Assembly (NCBI RefSeq): GCF_021869535.1
Contig: NW_026262668.1
Coordinates: forward strand, 25,239,732-25,303,731
Length of the DNA: 64,000 bases
Direction of reading: 5' to 3'
From: Mytilus californianus
Lineage: Eukaryota; Mollusca; Bivalvia; Mytilida; Mytilidae
Below are positions 49,427 to 62,600 of this stretch, one piece after another; the stretch's first letter is position 1, and each line of letters begins with the position of its first letter. The notes below the pieces were generated by a model that ran no database searches, was not told where the DNA came from, and saw only the letters and a program-made list of their open reading frames with translations. The translations under genes were made by a program, and so were the position numbers.

Positions 49427-51504
49427 TGTTTATTTCCTTTGAATATAAGGGACGAAAAAATACTTCATTTCGTTAAAAAAATCTTGTTTCATTGTATTAA
49501 AAATAAATAGATTAATTTGTTGCTGAATAATTTCACAAAAAAAGACAATTCGAAAAAAAAATATGAATATGTTTAACCTCGCCGCATTTTTGCGCCTGTC
49601 ACAATTCAGGAGCCTCTGGCCTTTGTTAGTCTTGTATACTTTTAATTTTAGTTTCTTTTATATATTTCGGAGTTGAGTATGACGTCAATAATCCCCATAT
49701 TCATTCCCAATTTCATTTACAAGAAAATTAAATGTGAGTACTATATTTTGGTATGAAGACATGTTCCATATATTAATACAGCATCAACATTCTTAAAACT
49801 AATGTTTAGGCACTTGCTGATTTTGTTTGATTTTGCCGAAAATCGGTGACCCGTAAGACACGTGTCAAAGAACATATCTGATAACACTATTATCTTGAAA
49901 AAATGAAAAAATAATTATTTTGCATGAGAAAATAACCCTTTAGATATGTTTGCCATAAAAATACATTGGGACTTATTATTGTTTTTTTTTAATTCAACAT
50001 CTATAGTTGAAAATCTTAGGTGTACATCGGTTAATTGAATAATAGAATATAGAAATTGTTTTATTTTTTTTTTCAATAAAATAAAATGTTCCCCCTTTCG
50101 AGATTTGTCATTACATAAGTGTGTGCTAAAGTTTGGAGACCGAGGACTAACAGACTACAAACAGCAAAAAGTGGATAAACATTTGATATGCATGAAAGAA
50201 CGTTGGACACACAATACTGATTTCACTGAAAAATTTCAACGAGCACATGATACCCTATGAATTTATTTACATAATTGAACCCTTCTAAGGAATATAATTC
50301 TGGACAAAAACGAATTCAGTATATGTTAAATGGATAAACAAACAACAGCACTCATTGATGGATACACTTGCGGCTTAATTCATTTTTAAAGCACAATTTG
50401 AATGATTGATTAATGGTTGTTTAACGTCCAGTGGCAAACATTTCATACATGTTCAAGGCGAGAAGTCGTTTCAGAAATAGATTATGAATTATAAGGTATT
50501 CCAAAATGTTAAAATGTTATCATCGTTTATCAAAAGGAAATTTTCTTAGCTATTAGAATTGGTACGTCAATATTTTCTTACAAACTTATATCTTTTGCTT
50601 TAAAATTAACACATATAAGGTTCTGATCTTATTAAAACAATGTCACTTAAGTCTCGAGAATTATTCGTGTATTTGGGCTTTTGAACTCCGCTGCATTTGT
50701 TTGCATCTGCCCTAACCTGCTGTTTAGTGGTTGTTGTTTGATTATGTATTTCAAAAGTCGAATATATAGACCGTTAGTTTTTCCGTTTGAATGGTTCTAC
50801 ACTGGTCATTTTGGGGCACCGTATAGCTTGCTGTTCGGTGTTAGCCAAGACTTTGTGTTGAAGGCAGATGAGTAAAATTGTATAGTTTTACACGTATGAA
50901 TTTAGTAATGACTAGCAGAGCACTATCAGACTCAAGACAAACAGTGTTCATGTATATTTGGTATCCGGTATACGAGTACGGGGCGCATTTAAAACTGTTT
51001 AAGCTAAACGAAATTTTAATTTTCCAGGCGAATTAGACAAAAAAAAAAAAGATATGTTTTAATGTGAATTTTAAAAGTTCGGGACGGAATTGGTTCAATT
51101 AAATTTGCTTAACGTACCGTGGCAAATATTATTGCATATTCTCGACGAAATTACATTTTTGATCAGACGATACCTTCATAGAGATTAATGTTTGCGTACA
51201 ATATCCATTGGCATTCATCAAACATGCCTATTTTGGTCCCTTTATTGGCTATTAAATAACTACCAGCTTTCTCGTTTTATTTCAAGCAAAATAATATTTT
51301 TTTTTATCACAGTCACTTTTTTTTTATCTCAAGAGCTGCTGCGTGTTTACAAATAAAAAAAAAGAACTAATTATAATTTTCGATGCATTTTGAAAATCTG
51401 GCATCATTAACTATAAAAAACTTAGTTTACACATGTATTTTTCATCATTTAATTTTAATGTGAATATTTGTAAGAGGTACATTTTTACTTTTCTGACTAA
51501 AATC
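48943..51504. other. Right flank of the 24-kb element's interior
   Basis: AT-rich with no supportable gene. It contains a T run (about 49397-49420), a fragment of the retroelement 3' UTR at about 49571-49690 (CGCCGCATTTTTGCGCCTG, CAGGAGCCTCTGGCCTTTG) and the repeat at 50690-50880. Confidence 0.5.
50690..50880 (+). repeat. Second copy of the AGACCGTTAG...TATAGCTTGCTG repeat
   Basis: AGACCGTTAGTTTTTCCG, TTTGAATGGTTCTACAC, GTATAGCTTGCTGTTCGGTG and TTGTGTTGAAGG match 42330-42440. The open frame here (50681-50875) is repeat-derived. Confidence 0.6.
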
Positions 51505-51851
51505 GATAACGCTCGGAACGGTTAAACGATAGATACACGAGGATGCTGTACCGCTTGAGTGATTTACCTTACAAAAAGGCGGACACTTTAAATTTAAAAG
51601 GACTTAACATCAGTTTGATTCCGTTTAACGGGGGCGTGGCTAATTAGTTTGACGCAGTTTAACCACATCTCAAATTAACTTGAATGACCGCAAGGGAAAC
51701 TATTTGACTGGTATTAAAATGATTTGATATGGATTGAAATGCATTAAAAATAATTTTTAATTTTTGTCAATCTTTATTTAATTATCATTAATCTTTTTCA
51801 AATGCCGTTAATGCGTTTTTGTCCGTTCAAGCTAAATTCGAGTTACTAGTG
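51505..51851 (-). repeat. Right terminal inverted repeat of the 24-kb element
   Basis: Reverse complement of the left repeat, from AAATCGATAACGCTCGG to CGAGTTACTAGTG. The sequence immediately after (AAG then TTCCCCTTCTCC) rejoins unit C exactly where A and B continue. Confidence 0.9.
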
Positions 51852-52944
51852 AAGTTCCCCTTCTCCAATTAAAATTTTTATTATTACTTGTGTAATATAA
51901 AAGAAATGGAACTGATTTTTGGAGTGAAAAACATCATTTGAATGTTTTACATACATTCCGTGTTTTTGATGTTCGTTTCAACTCAGTTTATAGTTATGAC
52001 TCTCTATATTACATGTCTATACAATCTCATCATTGACAAAGAGTAGTTTTACTATTTAATTAAAAGTCCTTTAAAGAATGTGATTAGACATGATTTTGAT
52101 GTGACTAATATAAAGCCTTTTTGTAATGAAAATTGAAAATATGCTACATTTACTTCCTAAAATTTTGATAATATGGGCTGGTTGAAGGTTATCATACGAG
52201 CACCAATTGAAACCCTTTAAGAGCAGATGTGTTCCTGTACTGTTGTGAATCACAGCTAGCTTGTGGTCAAATTTAGTTGAGATCCGTTAAAATCAATTCG
52301 ATTGAAAAATTTTATAACACTTACCTTGGTGATAATTTTTTGCTTAGAATAATCAAGAAGTTTCTAAACATAATGCCTTAAACATGTTAAATATGCACCT
52401 AATATAACAGTAATAATGTTACCTTTTCTAGGTTTGGTCATTTCATTTTCACACAGACAAATATAAACACATTTTTTTTCTACAAAAGAGGCGATTTTTC
52501 GTTTCCTCTTGCTGATTATCCTTTTTTTTTATGCTAGTATTTAGTTGGTCCCTTCTTACAATGTGTATATTTCCAAACACATTCGCGATGCCTTAGTCTG
52601 TAATAAAATTTCAAATTTCGCTAACATCAATCTATATATAACTGGTAAATTATTAAAGTCAGGGATTTCTTAACTACAAATTACTTGACAAATTTTTCAA
52701 ATTCTTTCATAGATACATACGTTTAGTTTGAAAGTTCGGTAGTTAATATGGTAACTGTAGAAATCATTTATACAAATAGGATACATCCTGATTTCAACGG
52801 TAGAGTTGTTTTTAGAACCTGTTAACTTATATATGATCCATGTTAACTTATTGATTTAAAATATTCAAGACAGTATCAATGTAACTATGTTATCAGATCT
52901 TTGAATCTCTATCGGTACTAACATGGATTTTTGTTTATGATTTA

Positions 52945-55900
52945 AAACAACACTAAAATATTAAAATAATATCTACAAAGGATTCAAAATGGCAAAAATA
53001 GATGTCTTCTGTCTAAAGTCTCTGTTACATTCCCCATTTCCATTCTCAATTGTATGTCTTATTCTCATATTCACTAATAATATGATTTAACAGAAGGTTA
53101 TCATGTTTTACAACTATAAGAGATTATAGTCAGATGGCTATTGACAGACTGATATATGAGCAATGGTAATAAAGAAAATGTAACCCAATCTGCAGACTGT
53201 AGCCAACACTATCAACATAAAAGAACTCAAAGGTTGTTGATCTTTTACTATATCCAACGGAGAAACCAATATGAGCGCGAAAACTTAAAACTGACCATAG
53301 AAACATAAAAAACGGTTACATATAAAAATAATAAGATGTTATATGAATGCCAATGATGACTTTCTCCACCAGAGGCCAATTAACGTAGAGGTAAGCAACG
53401 ACATTTCATCGTATGGCCTTTAACAATGAGAAAAACTTGAACCAGATAGCAAGCTACATGTATAAAAGGACCCGACAAAACTAACGACCTGATTTATGTA
53501 CAAAACAATAAACGAAAACCAACTTTGATATACAGCAACAAAAAGCAACCACTGAATTACAGGCTTCTGACTATGGACAGACACACACAGAATGTGTCGC
53601 GATTTAACATGTTTGCATGCGCCCAACAACCCCCTTCCCCCTCGAACCGGGAACAGTGAGTTAACAGCACAACATAAAAACTCACTATGAAAATCAGTTG
53701 AAAAAGGCTTGACTCATGAGATCTAAACAAAACATTCAGGACTTAAGAAACAAAGTACGGGCCTTACGGTCATAAAAATTTCGAGTACGATTATTGTACT
53801 CAGACTCAGAAATTCAACCAATCAAACTACTGTTTTTGGTGCTTCGAGCACAAATTATATTCTCCGAGTTCTGAGTGTATTTCTATAACCGAGAGTTACT
53901 GAAAGATAGTTCAAAGCCAAAAACAACTAATGAAAAAATCATGTACTTAAATATCAATCAGTACACATCCAATAAATTTAGTATAAAGACGTCATACACA
54001 GTCAGAGAAAACTTGATATTGTGCAATGCCAAGAAATATTTTTCGACAGAATGTAGGACCGTTAATATTGACAGTCGTATAGCAATAACTTATATTTATG
54101 TTTTATTTTATTGATTAAAAAATCGATGTAGGTACCGATAACACAATATCATCGCTATTTTGTGTATTTTTCCTTTGGTTTATTTTGTGATAATTTTCAT
54201 ATCATGCTACTCGCTTGGGATAGAAAATCATCGTCAGAAACTAAGGGCGCACGTGGCGTTGTCAATGTAAACATCAACTACATCATAGACATAATCATGA
54301 TAATAACGATAAACAAATTATCAATGGTCTTTCAAACTCGAGGATGTTTCTCGGCCACACCTCATCTCAAGACTATCGCCCTTCAATGAGATTGATGCTG
54401 ATGAGAAATACCTTCTCGTTTGAAAAAACAATCGATAATCTATAATTCAAACATCTTATTACAGTTATTTACACTTAACAATAAAATCAAAATAGTAGTC
54501 ATATTGATCATAAAAACTGACCTTCGTTATGCCTATGTGAAGCCTTTTGAAAATATTAAATTCAAATTTGAACCATGGACAAGAGATTAAAGATCTTTTC
54601 CATTAGTAAAAACTATTGAGTGCATAACGAAAAAAAGTGTCTCAGTAGTAAAAACGTTCCTTCGCCTTCGTTGGTTTAAAAAGTGTAGTACAGTAAGATA
54701 TTTTATAACTATCGCAATTTTGCGTATTTTTCCTTTGATCTTTTTTCACGCTACTCACTTGAGATAGAAAATTATCGTCAGAAACTAAGGGCGCACGTGA
54801 CGTTGTTAATGTAAACATCAACGACGTCATAGGCAAAATAGCTATAAACAGATTACCAATGGTCTTTCAAACTCTAGGATGTTTCTTGGCCACATCTCAT
54901 CTCAGGGCTGTCGCCTTCCGATAAAATTGTAGATGAGAAACACCTTCTCGTTTGAAAAACCATCGATAATCTACAATTACGAAAAAAACTGCTATGCTTT
55001 TCATGCCAGTACCGGAGCACTGTCTTCTTATCGGAAAATTATTATTTGCGGTTATCTCTGCAATCAAATATTGTCCAATTCTGAAAACATTTCTGAGAAT
55101 GTTTATGTATCTCATATCAACCGTCAGTGGGTATAATGTATGTCCTCGTTACAATAAAAATGATATCACATAGAAGTAGTTATAGACTTGACTTACATGT
55201 TCCACACATAACGGCGAGAAAAAAAAGCAATACAAATGATGTGACAGGATTTCATTTTTCCTTTTTTACAAACTCAAAGAGATATAATGTGTATACCATG
55301 CACGTCTTGCTCCCCCTCTGTCGCAAAGGAATATATACAACATTAACTAGCCATCAATTATTTATTAAAACATATTATGTAAGACATATGTCACACGTTT
55401 TTAGAAGCTATTTGATTTTTGAAGAATAAGCATATTAAGTTAACGGTAGAGAGGTATAACCTATAATGGTATCAAAATAATCGTTAAGCACCTGAACGGT
55501 TTCTGTACTTTTAGACGCTTTTTGTCTTAGTTCTTGACTACTTGACTATTTACGAATTTGGATTTGCACCCTAAATCGGGTAAAAAATAGGGATATTAGG
55601 TATAACTTTTCATTATGCATCACTCTGATTCCTTTGGCGGGTTTGATTGAACCAGGCTTTTATTTGTCTTTAGTTTATTATTCGCTCAAATATATGGATA
55701 ACGGGCACTAATTGGGCCTCTTTTTCTAAACTGTTATCAATAACATCTATTGTTGGTCTCTCTTCGACTTACATAAATGAGTTTTGATTATTCCTTTTGG
55801 TACCTTTCGTCTCTTTTCGATCTTAACTTCATAAAGACACAACAAACACCATTTACACAAATAGTAGATGACATACTATGCATGTAACCTAAATGCACAA

Positions 55901-57118
55901 GTAGAAGAAAAATAAGCGGCGTTATTTTCAAAAGAATAAATAATAAATTTTAAAAGCTATTTTTGTTTTCTTCAATCTTTTTTTCAGACTAATCCCCTGC
56001 TGTTAATTCAGTACTTTTCAGAAAATTCGATTGTAGTCAAATAAGATCAGTTCAGTCTATGTTCAAAATGTTTAGTAGTTATATTTTACCTGTGAAGATC
56101 AACTATATAGTTACTGAATTATATGAAAAAGTACTGAACAGTACTGAATTAACCGCAGTATTTGAAAATTGAGTGAAAGACTTAATATGACTTAATAAAT
56201 CATTGTTCGGACTTTCGATATGGGTTTTATTTTTTGTTGAATACCGTATGGTGACCTGTAGTTATTTACAGCCTTGTCTTTCTTATTGGCAATTCTTATT
56301 TAATATTTACAATATTATATTTTTTCTTTTTTTGAATTTTTAAGTACATACAGTACATGTTAAATCTAGCTTATATTTCTAGCCATGTTAGAACACGGAT
56401 ATTTAAAGAAACATTGCAAAGCGGTTTTCAATTCTAATAAATGCAATCGAATATAATTGCTAGATTAATGTGTATAAATTTCCACGTTATTTTGCGTCAT
56501 TAATAAGCAATCTTAGAAACTAATACATGATGTTTCGTAACCGAATAATAAAATTCGAAATCAATTCACCGAATTTAACATATGGTTAAGGAAAATCAAA
56601 TATCTGACAAAATAGTACATGAAGTTCATCGGTTCAATGTGAGTAAAGAGGGCTTTCAAAATTGTTAAGTGTTCGATTTCGTATACCAAATATATTTTTT
56701 TTAAATAACGGTATTTCGTCTATTATTGTCTTGTCATTTTGCTGAGTGATACACAAATGTTTTCTTCATGACTATTTACTAGATCGTAAACGCTGGATTG
56801 TTTTTTTTTTCTAAACAAAGCTTTACAACAATCAAACATACAACTTCATGTTTATGTGGTAACTTAGCGAATGATTTCGTTAAATATTTGCAGATGACTC
56901 AATGAACTACCATGATGAACACGTGTATGAATGGTAAGGTACATACTTTTCCTATTCAGTTATATCATTTAAAGAATAGTTAAAAAATACATTGCTTTAT
57001 GACAGAACATGAGGACGAGATTGTGACACAGATACGTTTTCTGAACTGATTTGATTAGAATTGAAATACCTTTGTTATATACAGAATTATTTGTGATAAC
57101 CTTATGATTAAATGTAAT
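52945..57118. repeat. Tandem segmental duplication, unit D, truncated
   Basis: Fourth unit. It follows unit A closely, including the duplicated internal block and the segment after TACGAATTTGG that B and C lost. It also retains the block beginning ACGTTATTTTGCGTC that A lost, so it has the most complete set of ancestral segments. An internal deletion of about 0.7 kb joins the sequences matching 13870 and 14576 of B, near 57010. Homology ends at about 57118, after which the sequence is unrelated. The position where a defensin exon would fall is therefore absent from this copy. Confidence 0.88.
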
Positions 57119-59464
57119 TAAAAAATTATGTCTGATACTCAATACGCGGCTGGATATTTTGTAATGCGTGGGTATCTCAACTGTTAACTGGAATTACAAG
57201 TTAACGAAGGGGACGGAATCCCGACCATTATCGCACGGTAGTGTAATATGTACTTAACTTTATAAAAATAAAAAATATAGATTGTATTATTTACCTGTTA
57301 ACATAAACATCATACTGAATTGTCAAAACAGCTACTGAACAGTACTAAATTGACTCCAAGAGAATTGTCTGAACAGTATTGAATTGACCGCAATGGACAA
57401 GTCTGTAAATTAGCTGAATGACTGAACATAACTGAATATTGTTAGGTTAAGATTCTTCAGATCATGTTAAGATCAAAATGACCCTTCAAGACTAAAATTC
57501 ATTCACTAACGCATGTAGTAAAAAATGGAAACTGTGGTATAATTGTCAATCAGACAACTATTCATTACAAATCAAAGGACATCGATAGCAATAAATGAAT
57601 TTGATCATTATTACCATATATAGTTTACTGCGCATTGTTGCAAATATATCAACTATTTCATTTTTTTATGAAATCATTTTGTGTGCAATGAGAAAAATAA
57701 AAGGGGCAATGTTTATTAGTGTTTTGCAATGATTTGTCATAATTAATATATGTGAGTCTTTTATTGCAACAGCACTTCAGCCGACAAATTTTTAGATCAA
57801 TAATGAATTACTGGGTGATGTTCTTGATCATAGCGTTTCAAACACAAACAGCTACGTTTTAAATTGACAGTCAACTTTAACACAAAAAAAACGTTGATGG
57901 CAATTTTCAAGAATCGTGCTGAACCATCAAGATCGTCAATGTCATTAATAAAAAAAAACAAAAAAAAATATATTTTTATTTTTTAATCAGGCATTCATCA
58001 TTTTAATCAGGTTTATTAAAACAAATTATTATATTATATTATATATATTAAAACTAAACATTTGATTTACTTATTTTTGCAGGAAAGTGCGTTGTGTGGC
58101 TTACTCCTTTTTTCATTTTTGTGTGTTTTGTTGGTTTACTGCTCGTTCGTATGTGTAATCATGTGATTACCAAATGAAAGATCATGATGGAAGTATTTAT
58201 TTGCGGCTTTAAGTATTAACTTTGCCAAGGAATATTAAAAACTGGGGTACTAGAAATGTTTGAAAAGAAAGGGAAGATACTAAGGTGGTTATAATAACAC
58301 ATACGTTGTGTTGCGCATGCCTAGGGGAAATCCGTTCACAAGTCGGTCATGTAATGAAATGTTACTGCTAAGTTGACACTTCATTTTCTTAATTTCCGAA
58401 TTGTATTTAAAAGATTTTTTTTTACTTCCATAATTTTATACTTTTGTTTTTGTTTTTATTATTTCTTAACCTTTTTGTATTTGATTATTACACATCACGT
58501 GTAACCACGTAAAACATTTACTTCCTTATGCACTGAAAATTCACCAAACACATTCCATAATTTAGCTTGAATTAAGAAATAATCAACCTTATTAAAACCT
58601 GTTGCATTAGTACACATGTTGCGTACTATTTTAGTTTCTTGTGTTCTTTGATATACGAGCAATTAACTTTGAGAATGTTCATATAAAAATCATATTATCC
58701 ATATAAGTACGTATTAATTTACATTAGTCAACAAACTGCATCAGTTTAGAAAGTTAACGTGATATGTTAACATCTTTTATTCATAAGATGCTTAAGATTA
58801 CATGTGCTTGTAATGATTGCAGCAATTTCAAAGCATACGGTTTTCTATAGACATATCAACGTGTCAATTTAGTTTCTTTTAGAGAAAAGTGGCTAGCTAA
58901 CTAGAGCCAGTTTCTTTTTTTTTCTCTTCTCTAAAATAACGTTCGTAAAAGAAAAGCTGACTGTGACCTGAAATGAAGACTTCATATATCTGAGATTTTT
59001 GCTTTGCATCATGGTGCGAGGCTTTGTTTCATTCTATATACACGCCATCTTGAAATTCTTACTAAACATCAGTTAATTCTGATTGGTTGCTTAATTATGC
59101 GCTAATATGATATTGGCTGGCATGTCTTATAAAATTTGGACCAATTCAGGAAGGGGAGAGTATTTCACAATCGAATGGGCTGACAGTTCGAGTTTTCGAG
59201 ATCCAATCGATAATTTGTTGCAAAAGAATCACATATTATTGGATAAGCGCTGATAGTCAGAACTGATATATTTACTATCAACCATTTCCTTTGCTCTCAT
59301 CCGTATAACACTATTAGTTGTATTCACATTCTTTCCTATTGATGATGTGTGTGTTTGGACATCTGTCGCATCAATGGCATTCATTAAAAAACATTTTACG
59401 ATGAAATATTTTGTTTTTGTAGTTTAAACATTGTGTAGCGTATAAAAATAGATTCATGTAACAA
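57119..59464. other. Single-copy AT-rich DNA after the tandem array
   Basis: No credible coding region or RNA gene on either strand. A weak match to a dispersed repeat occurs at about 57520-57600 and short self-complementary pairs near 58880-58940 (AGAGAAAAG against CTTCTCT). The sequence does not match the tandem units. Confidence 0.5.
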
Positions 59465-60468
59465 CGTATTTGATTTTAACGAACGAAATCTCTGTATTAC
59501 TGAAAAATTATTATACCAGGGTTTTCGATACCACAAACTTGTCAAAACGTTTAATAAATTTTATCACCCGTACTAGGACGTTATTCGGAAACACAAATCA
59601 ACGTGCAGAGGTCTTATACGTTCAGGTATTTCAGATCCCGTCTTTTATGGTAATATTCTATACAAAGCACAACAAATGTCGTCATTCACCTCAAAGGCTA
59701 ACCAAACCTTTAAACAGACGTACTAAGAAAGGATATAGTTACGATACTGTTGTCATGTCATTTAAGATGGCATTTTTTAGAATTAATATTGATTGACTCA
59801 TCGGGTCTTGGCATCGGAAATAAACACATTTATTCTAAAACAAGTTTTTGGCATGATACTGGTTATGTTAATCTCGTATATTTTATGATGGTAAGATACT
59901 AAACCCCTAACGTGAAGAATTGTACTTGATTTTCATATTATGAACACATAATCTTTCAATCAGTTTAATTGAGGTCTGGAGCTGGCATGTCAGTAACTGC
60001 TGGTAGTCCTTTCTTTATTCATGTTGATCATTGTCATATTGCTTAGGTTCTTTTGTTACCTATTCTTACATCGGACTCGGACTTCTTTCAAACTGAGTTT
60101 TACTGTGCGTATTGCTATGTGTTTGTTTATTCCACATTGGCTAGTGGTATAGGGAGAGGGTTAAGGTTGCATAAAACATGTTTAACCCCGTCGCATTTTT
60201 CAGCCTGTCCCAAATCAGGAACCTCTGGCCTTTGTTAGTTTTGTATTTTTTTTTTAATTTTTGCTCATTTATATGTTTCGGAGTTTAGTGTAACGTCCAT
60301 TTTCACTGAACTAGTATACATTATTGTTAAGGAGCCAGCTGAAACCCGCCTCCGGGTGCGAGATTTTCTCGCTGTGTTTAGACCCATTGGTGGCCTTGGG
60401 CTGTTTTCTGTTCTGTGGTTGGGTTGTTGTCTCATTGACACATTCCCCGTTTCCATTCTCAGTTTTAA
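59465..60468 (+). pseudogene. Decayed copy of the same reverse transcriptase and its 3' UTR
   Basis: The same protein tail as at 12139-12618 can be read on the plus strand (FDFNERNLCITEKLL, GFRYHKLVKTF, FYGNILYKAQ) but only by switching frames and passing stop codons. It is followed by the same UTR landmarks (CCTCTGGCCTTTGTTAGT, CATTCCCCGTTTCCATTCTC) to about 60468. The copy is 5'-truncated at about 59465, just before VFDFNER. It is an old insertion with many substitutions. Short ORFs across it (for example 59470-59796) are artefacts of frame decay. Confidence 0.75.
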
Positions 60469-61072
60469 CGATAAAGGAAAAAATGTATATCTTAGATCCT
60501 CTTGATGTGTAGATTCTTGGAACATAAAATTTCTTTGATACTGTTTCTGGACCATATTTCATAGTTTGCTTCGTGTAGACGGAGACAGCTTCTTAAATTA
60601 ATATAAGATCATCAGCCATTACATTTATAGCTCTTTTCGCTGGCTAGATACTAACCGATATGTAATTATTTACGGTCAGTTGTACAGTTTTCCTTTTATG
60701 TGAAATCGCTGCTACGTTGATGTCAGTATCACTGAACCGCACTTGATATTTTTCGCAGTTTTTTCTGAAAAAAATTATATATCCGAATACAAGCAACTTA
60801 GCAAGTGAGTAAAAGATTTTATAACAAAAACAATATTTTTCAAACAATGAAAAATCTAGCAAAGTGGTATTTTAAAGTATTTTCAAAAATACCGAACTCA
60901 AATGTAAATTCAAAAAGGGAAAGTCCAAAAGGACAAACTGATGAAATCAAACGTAAGACTTTATCACCCAACGGAACGAATGGAAAACAACTACCATATT
61001 ATTGACAATGCATGCTATTTCAGAACGTATCATACTATGCAATTCGGAAAAAAACAAAACAGCAAAAACATA

Positions 61073-61414
61073 CTAAGGTGACGACCGTTTAATTTTCGGA
61101 GGGATGGCGATGCAGGAGGATTTTGTATATAAATAAGAACTGAAAAAAATCACTTTGCTCAAGACAGGGTGAAAATGAATAATCTGCCACACAAAATGCA
61201 GGAAACAAATGTATGCAAACAGGAAAATAATTTCCGTGCGGAAAAGATCGTCTTATACTATGCTATGTGAAAAAAAGAAAATTGACTAAGGCGACGACCG
61301 TTTAAATTTCGGAGGGATGGTGAAGTAGGAGGATTGTGAAAATAAACAAGAACTGAAAAATATCGCTTCGCACAAGACAGGATGAAAATGAACAACCTGC
61401 CACACAAAATGCAA
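61073..61414. repeat. 213-bp-period direct duplication
   Basis: About 125 bp beginning CTAAGGTGACGACCGTTTAA (61073) and recurring at 61286, through TTTCGGAGGGATGG, AAGACAGG.TGAAAATGAA and CTGCCACACAAAATGC. A minus-strand ORF of 127 codons (61286-61669) crosses the second copy and has a hydrophobic start. It has no recognised domain, and the other copy does not keep an equivalent ORF, so I do not call a gene. 60469-61072 shows nothing. Confidence 0.8.
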
Positions 61415-62224
61415 AATTCTTCCAATTAGTGGATACTTTGAATTAAAGATAGGATATGCTGAGACTATTTGATAACAACTGCCATATTCCTGACTTGGTA
61501 CAGGACATTTTAAGAAAAAATGGTGGGTTGAACCTGGTTTTATGGCTAGCCAAACCTCCCGCTTATATGGCAATGTTAAAAATACCGCTAAAATGACAAC
61601 ATTACGTGACAGGAATACAGTACAAATAAACACAAGAACGACGATGCCATATGGTATTTTGAACCCCACGAATAAAATTTATATATGCAAGACTTTACAT
61701 TTAAACGATCAAAATTATTTGATTTTATCGTAAATGTCATACCACAACACCTTTTTTATTAATACAGAATTTTATAATATTTTGATTCAATTCAGAACTT
61801 TTCAAACTTTTGTTTAAGGGGAGATCACTCAGATTGTTTAATTTTATAAGGTTTGGGTACATAAAAAATTTCTTCATTGTTTTATAGCAAAAAAAAAATT
61901 ATGTTATGAAACATTTTATTGCAGCTTTCTCCACATATTTTTAAAATTTATTTTAAAATTCTATCAGTTAGTTTTCTATTCACATAATAGGGTTTTTTCC
62001 AGTTTAATCCATACAAAATATGTCTATTTTGCACAACCTGTGGCCTGATAACAATCTCTGAGTAACTGATACCTTTTATAGTATTTTTGAAAACAGCCCA
62101 CATTAAACTTCATTTAGGCAAAGTATGGGAAAAATCTGTCAAATGTTTTTAATTTCTATACTACCTTAAGGCTTATCATCATCAACATACTCATAATTAA
62201 CCAAAATTGAAAGATTAAACTGCT

Positions 62225-62600
62225 TGCTTACTGAAAAGAGAGACGAAAAATACCAAAGTGACATTCAAACTCATAATTCGAAAATAAACTGACAACGCCA
62301 TGGCAAAAAAAAAAAAAAGACCAAATCACAAACAACATTATTCAAAACACAACATCGAAAACTGAAGACTGGGCAACACGAAACCAACCAAATATCGGGG
62401 TGATCTCAGGTCCTCCGGAAAGGTTAATATATCCTGCTCCACATGTGGCACGCGTCATGTTGCTCATGCAAATACATATCCAGTGATAAGACTATTTTGG
62501 TAGGTCACATTCGGGAAAACAGGACGGGATTGTGGTTACGACAGTTGGAACATATTCGTCGTCATCTGTGAAACAGATGTTTTATAACAATCAACCAAAT
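62225..62600 (+). repeat. Dispersed repeat, uninterrupted copy
   Basis: Matches 41370-41548 and 41849-42020 in order and gives the empty site for the repeat inserted at 41549. It abuts the partial tandem unit E. 61740-62224 is AT-rich sequence without features. Confidence 0.65.

Larger units (their letters stand above)
27657..51851. mobile_element. 24.2-kb CACTA-type DNA transposon with long terminal inverted repeats
   Basis: The left edge is CACTAGTAACTCGA at 27657; the right edge is its reverse complement, ending at 51851. Both are flanked by AAG (27654-27656 and 51852-51854). Units A (near 8656) and B (near 18752) have the uninterrupted site with a single AAG, so the boundaries and the 3-bp target duplication are read directly from paralogous empty sites. 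Terminal CACTA and 3-bp duplications are diagnostic of CACTA/EnSpm elements. The inverted repeats are about 345 bp. No intact transposase ORF is visible between them, so the element is non-autonomous now; its cargo is mostly other transposons. The assignment to CACTA/EnSpm rests on the ends alone. Confidence 0.9.
19874..52944. repeat. Tandem segmental duplication, unit C, split by a giant transposon
   Basis: Third unit. Homology to A and B runs from 19874 to 27656, stops at the transposon edge, and resumes at 51852 in register. Without the 24,195-bp insertion plus its 3-bp target duplication the unit is about 8.9 kb, close to B without its retroelement. It carries the defensin-like exon with exactly six cysteines (27165-27358, minus strand). 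The part after the insertion (51855-52944) continues the sequence that follows the insertion point in A (8660-9790) and B (18755-19873). Confidence 0.9.

Noticed and set aside
60265-60562. Minus-strand ORFs of 83-96 codons
   Set aside because: They are antisense to the retroelement 3' UTR, and the homologous UTR at 11501-11900 does not keep them open.
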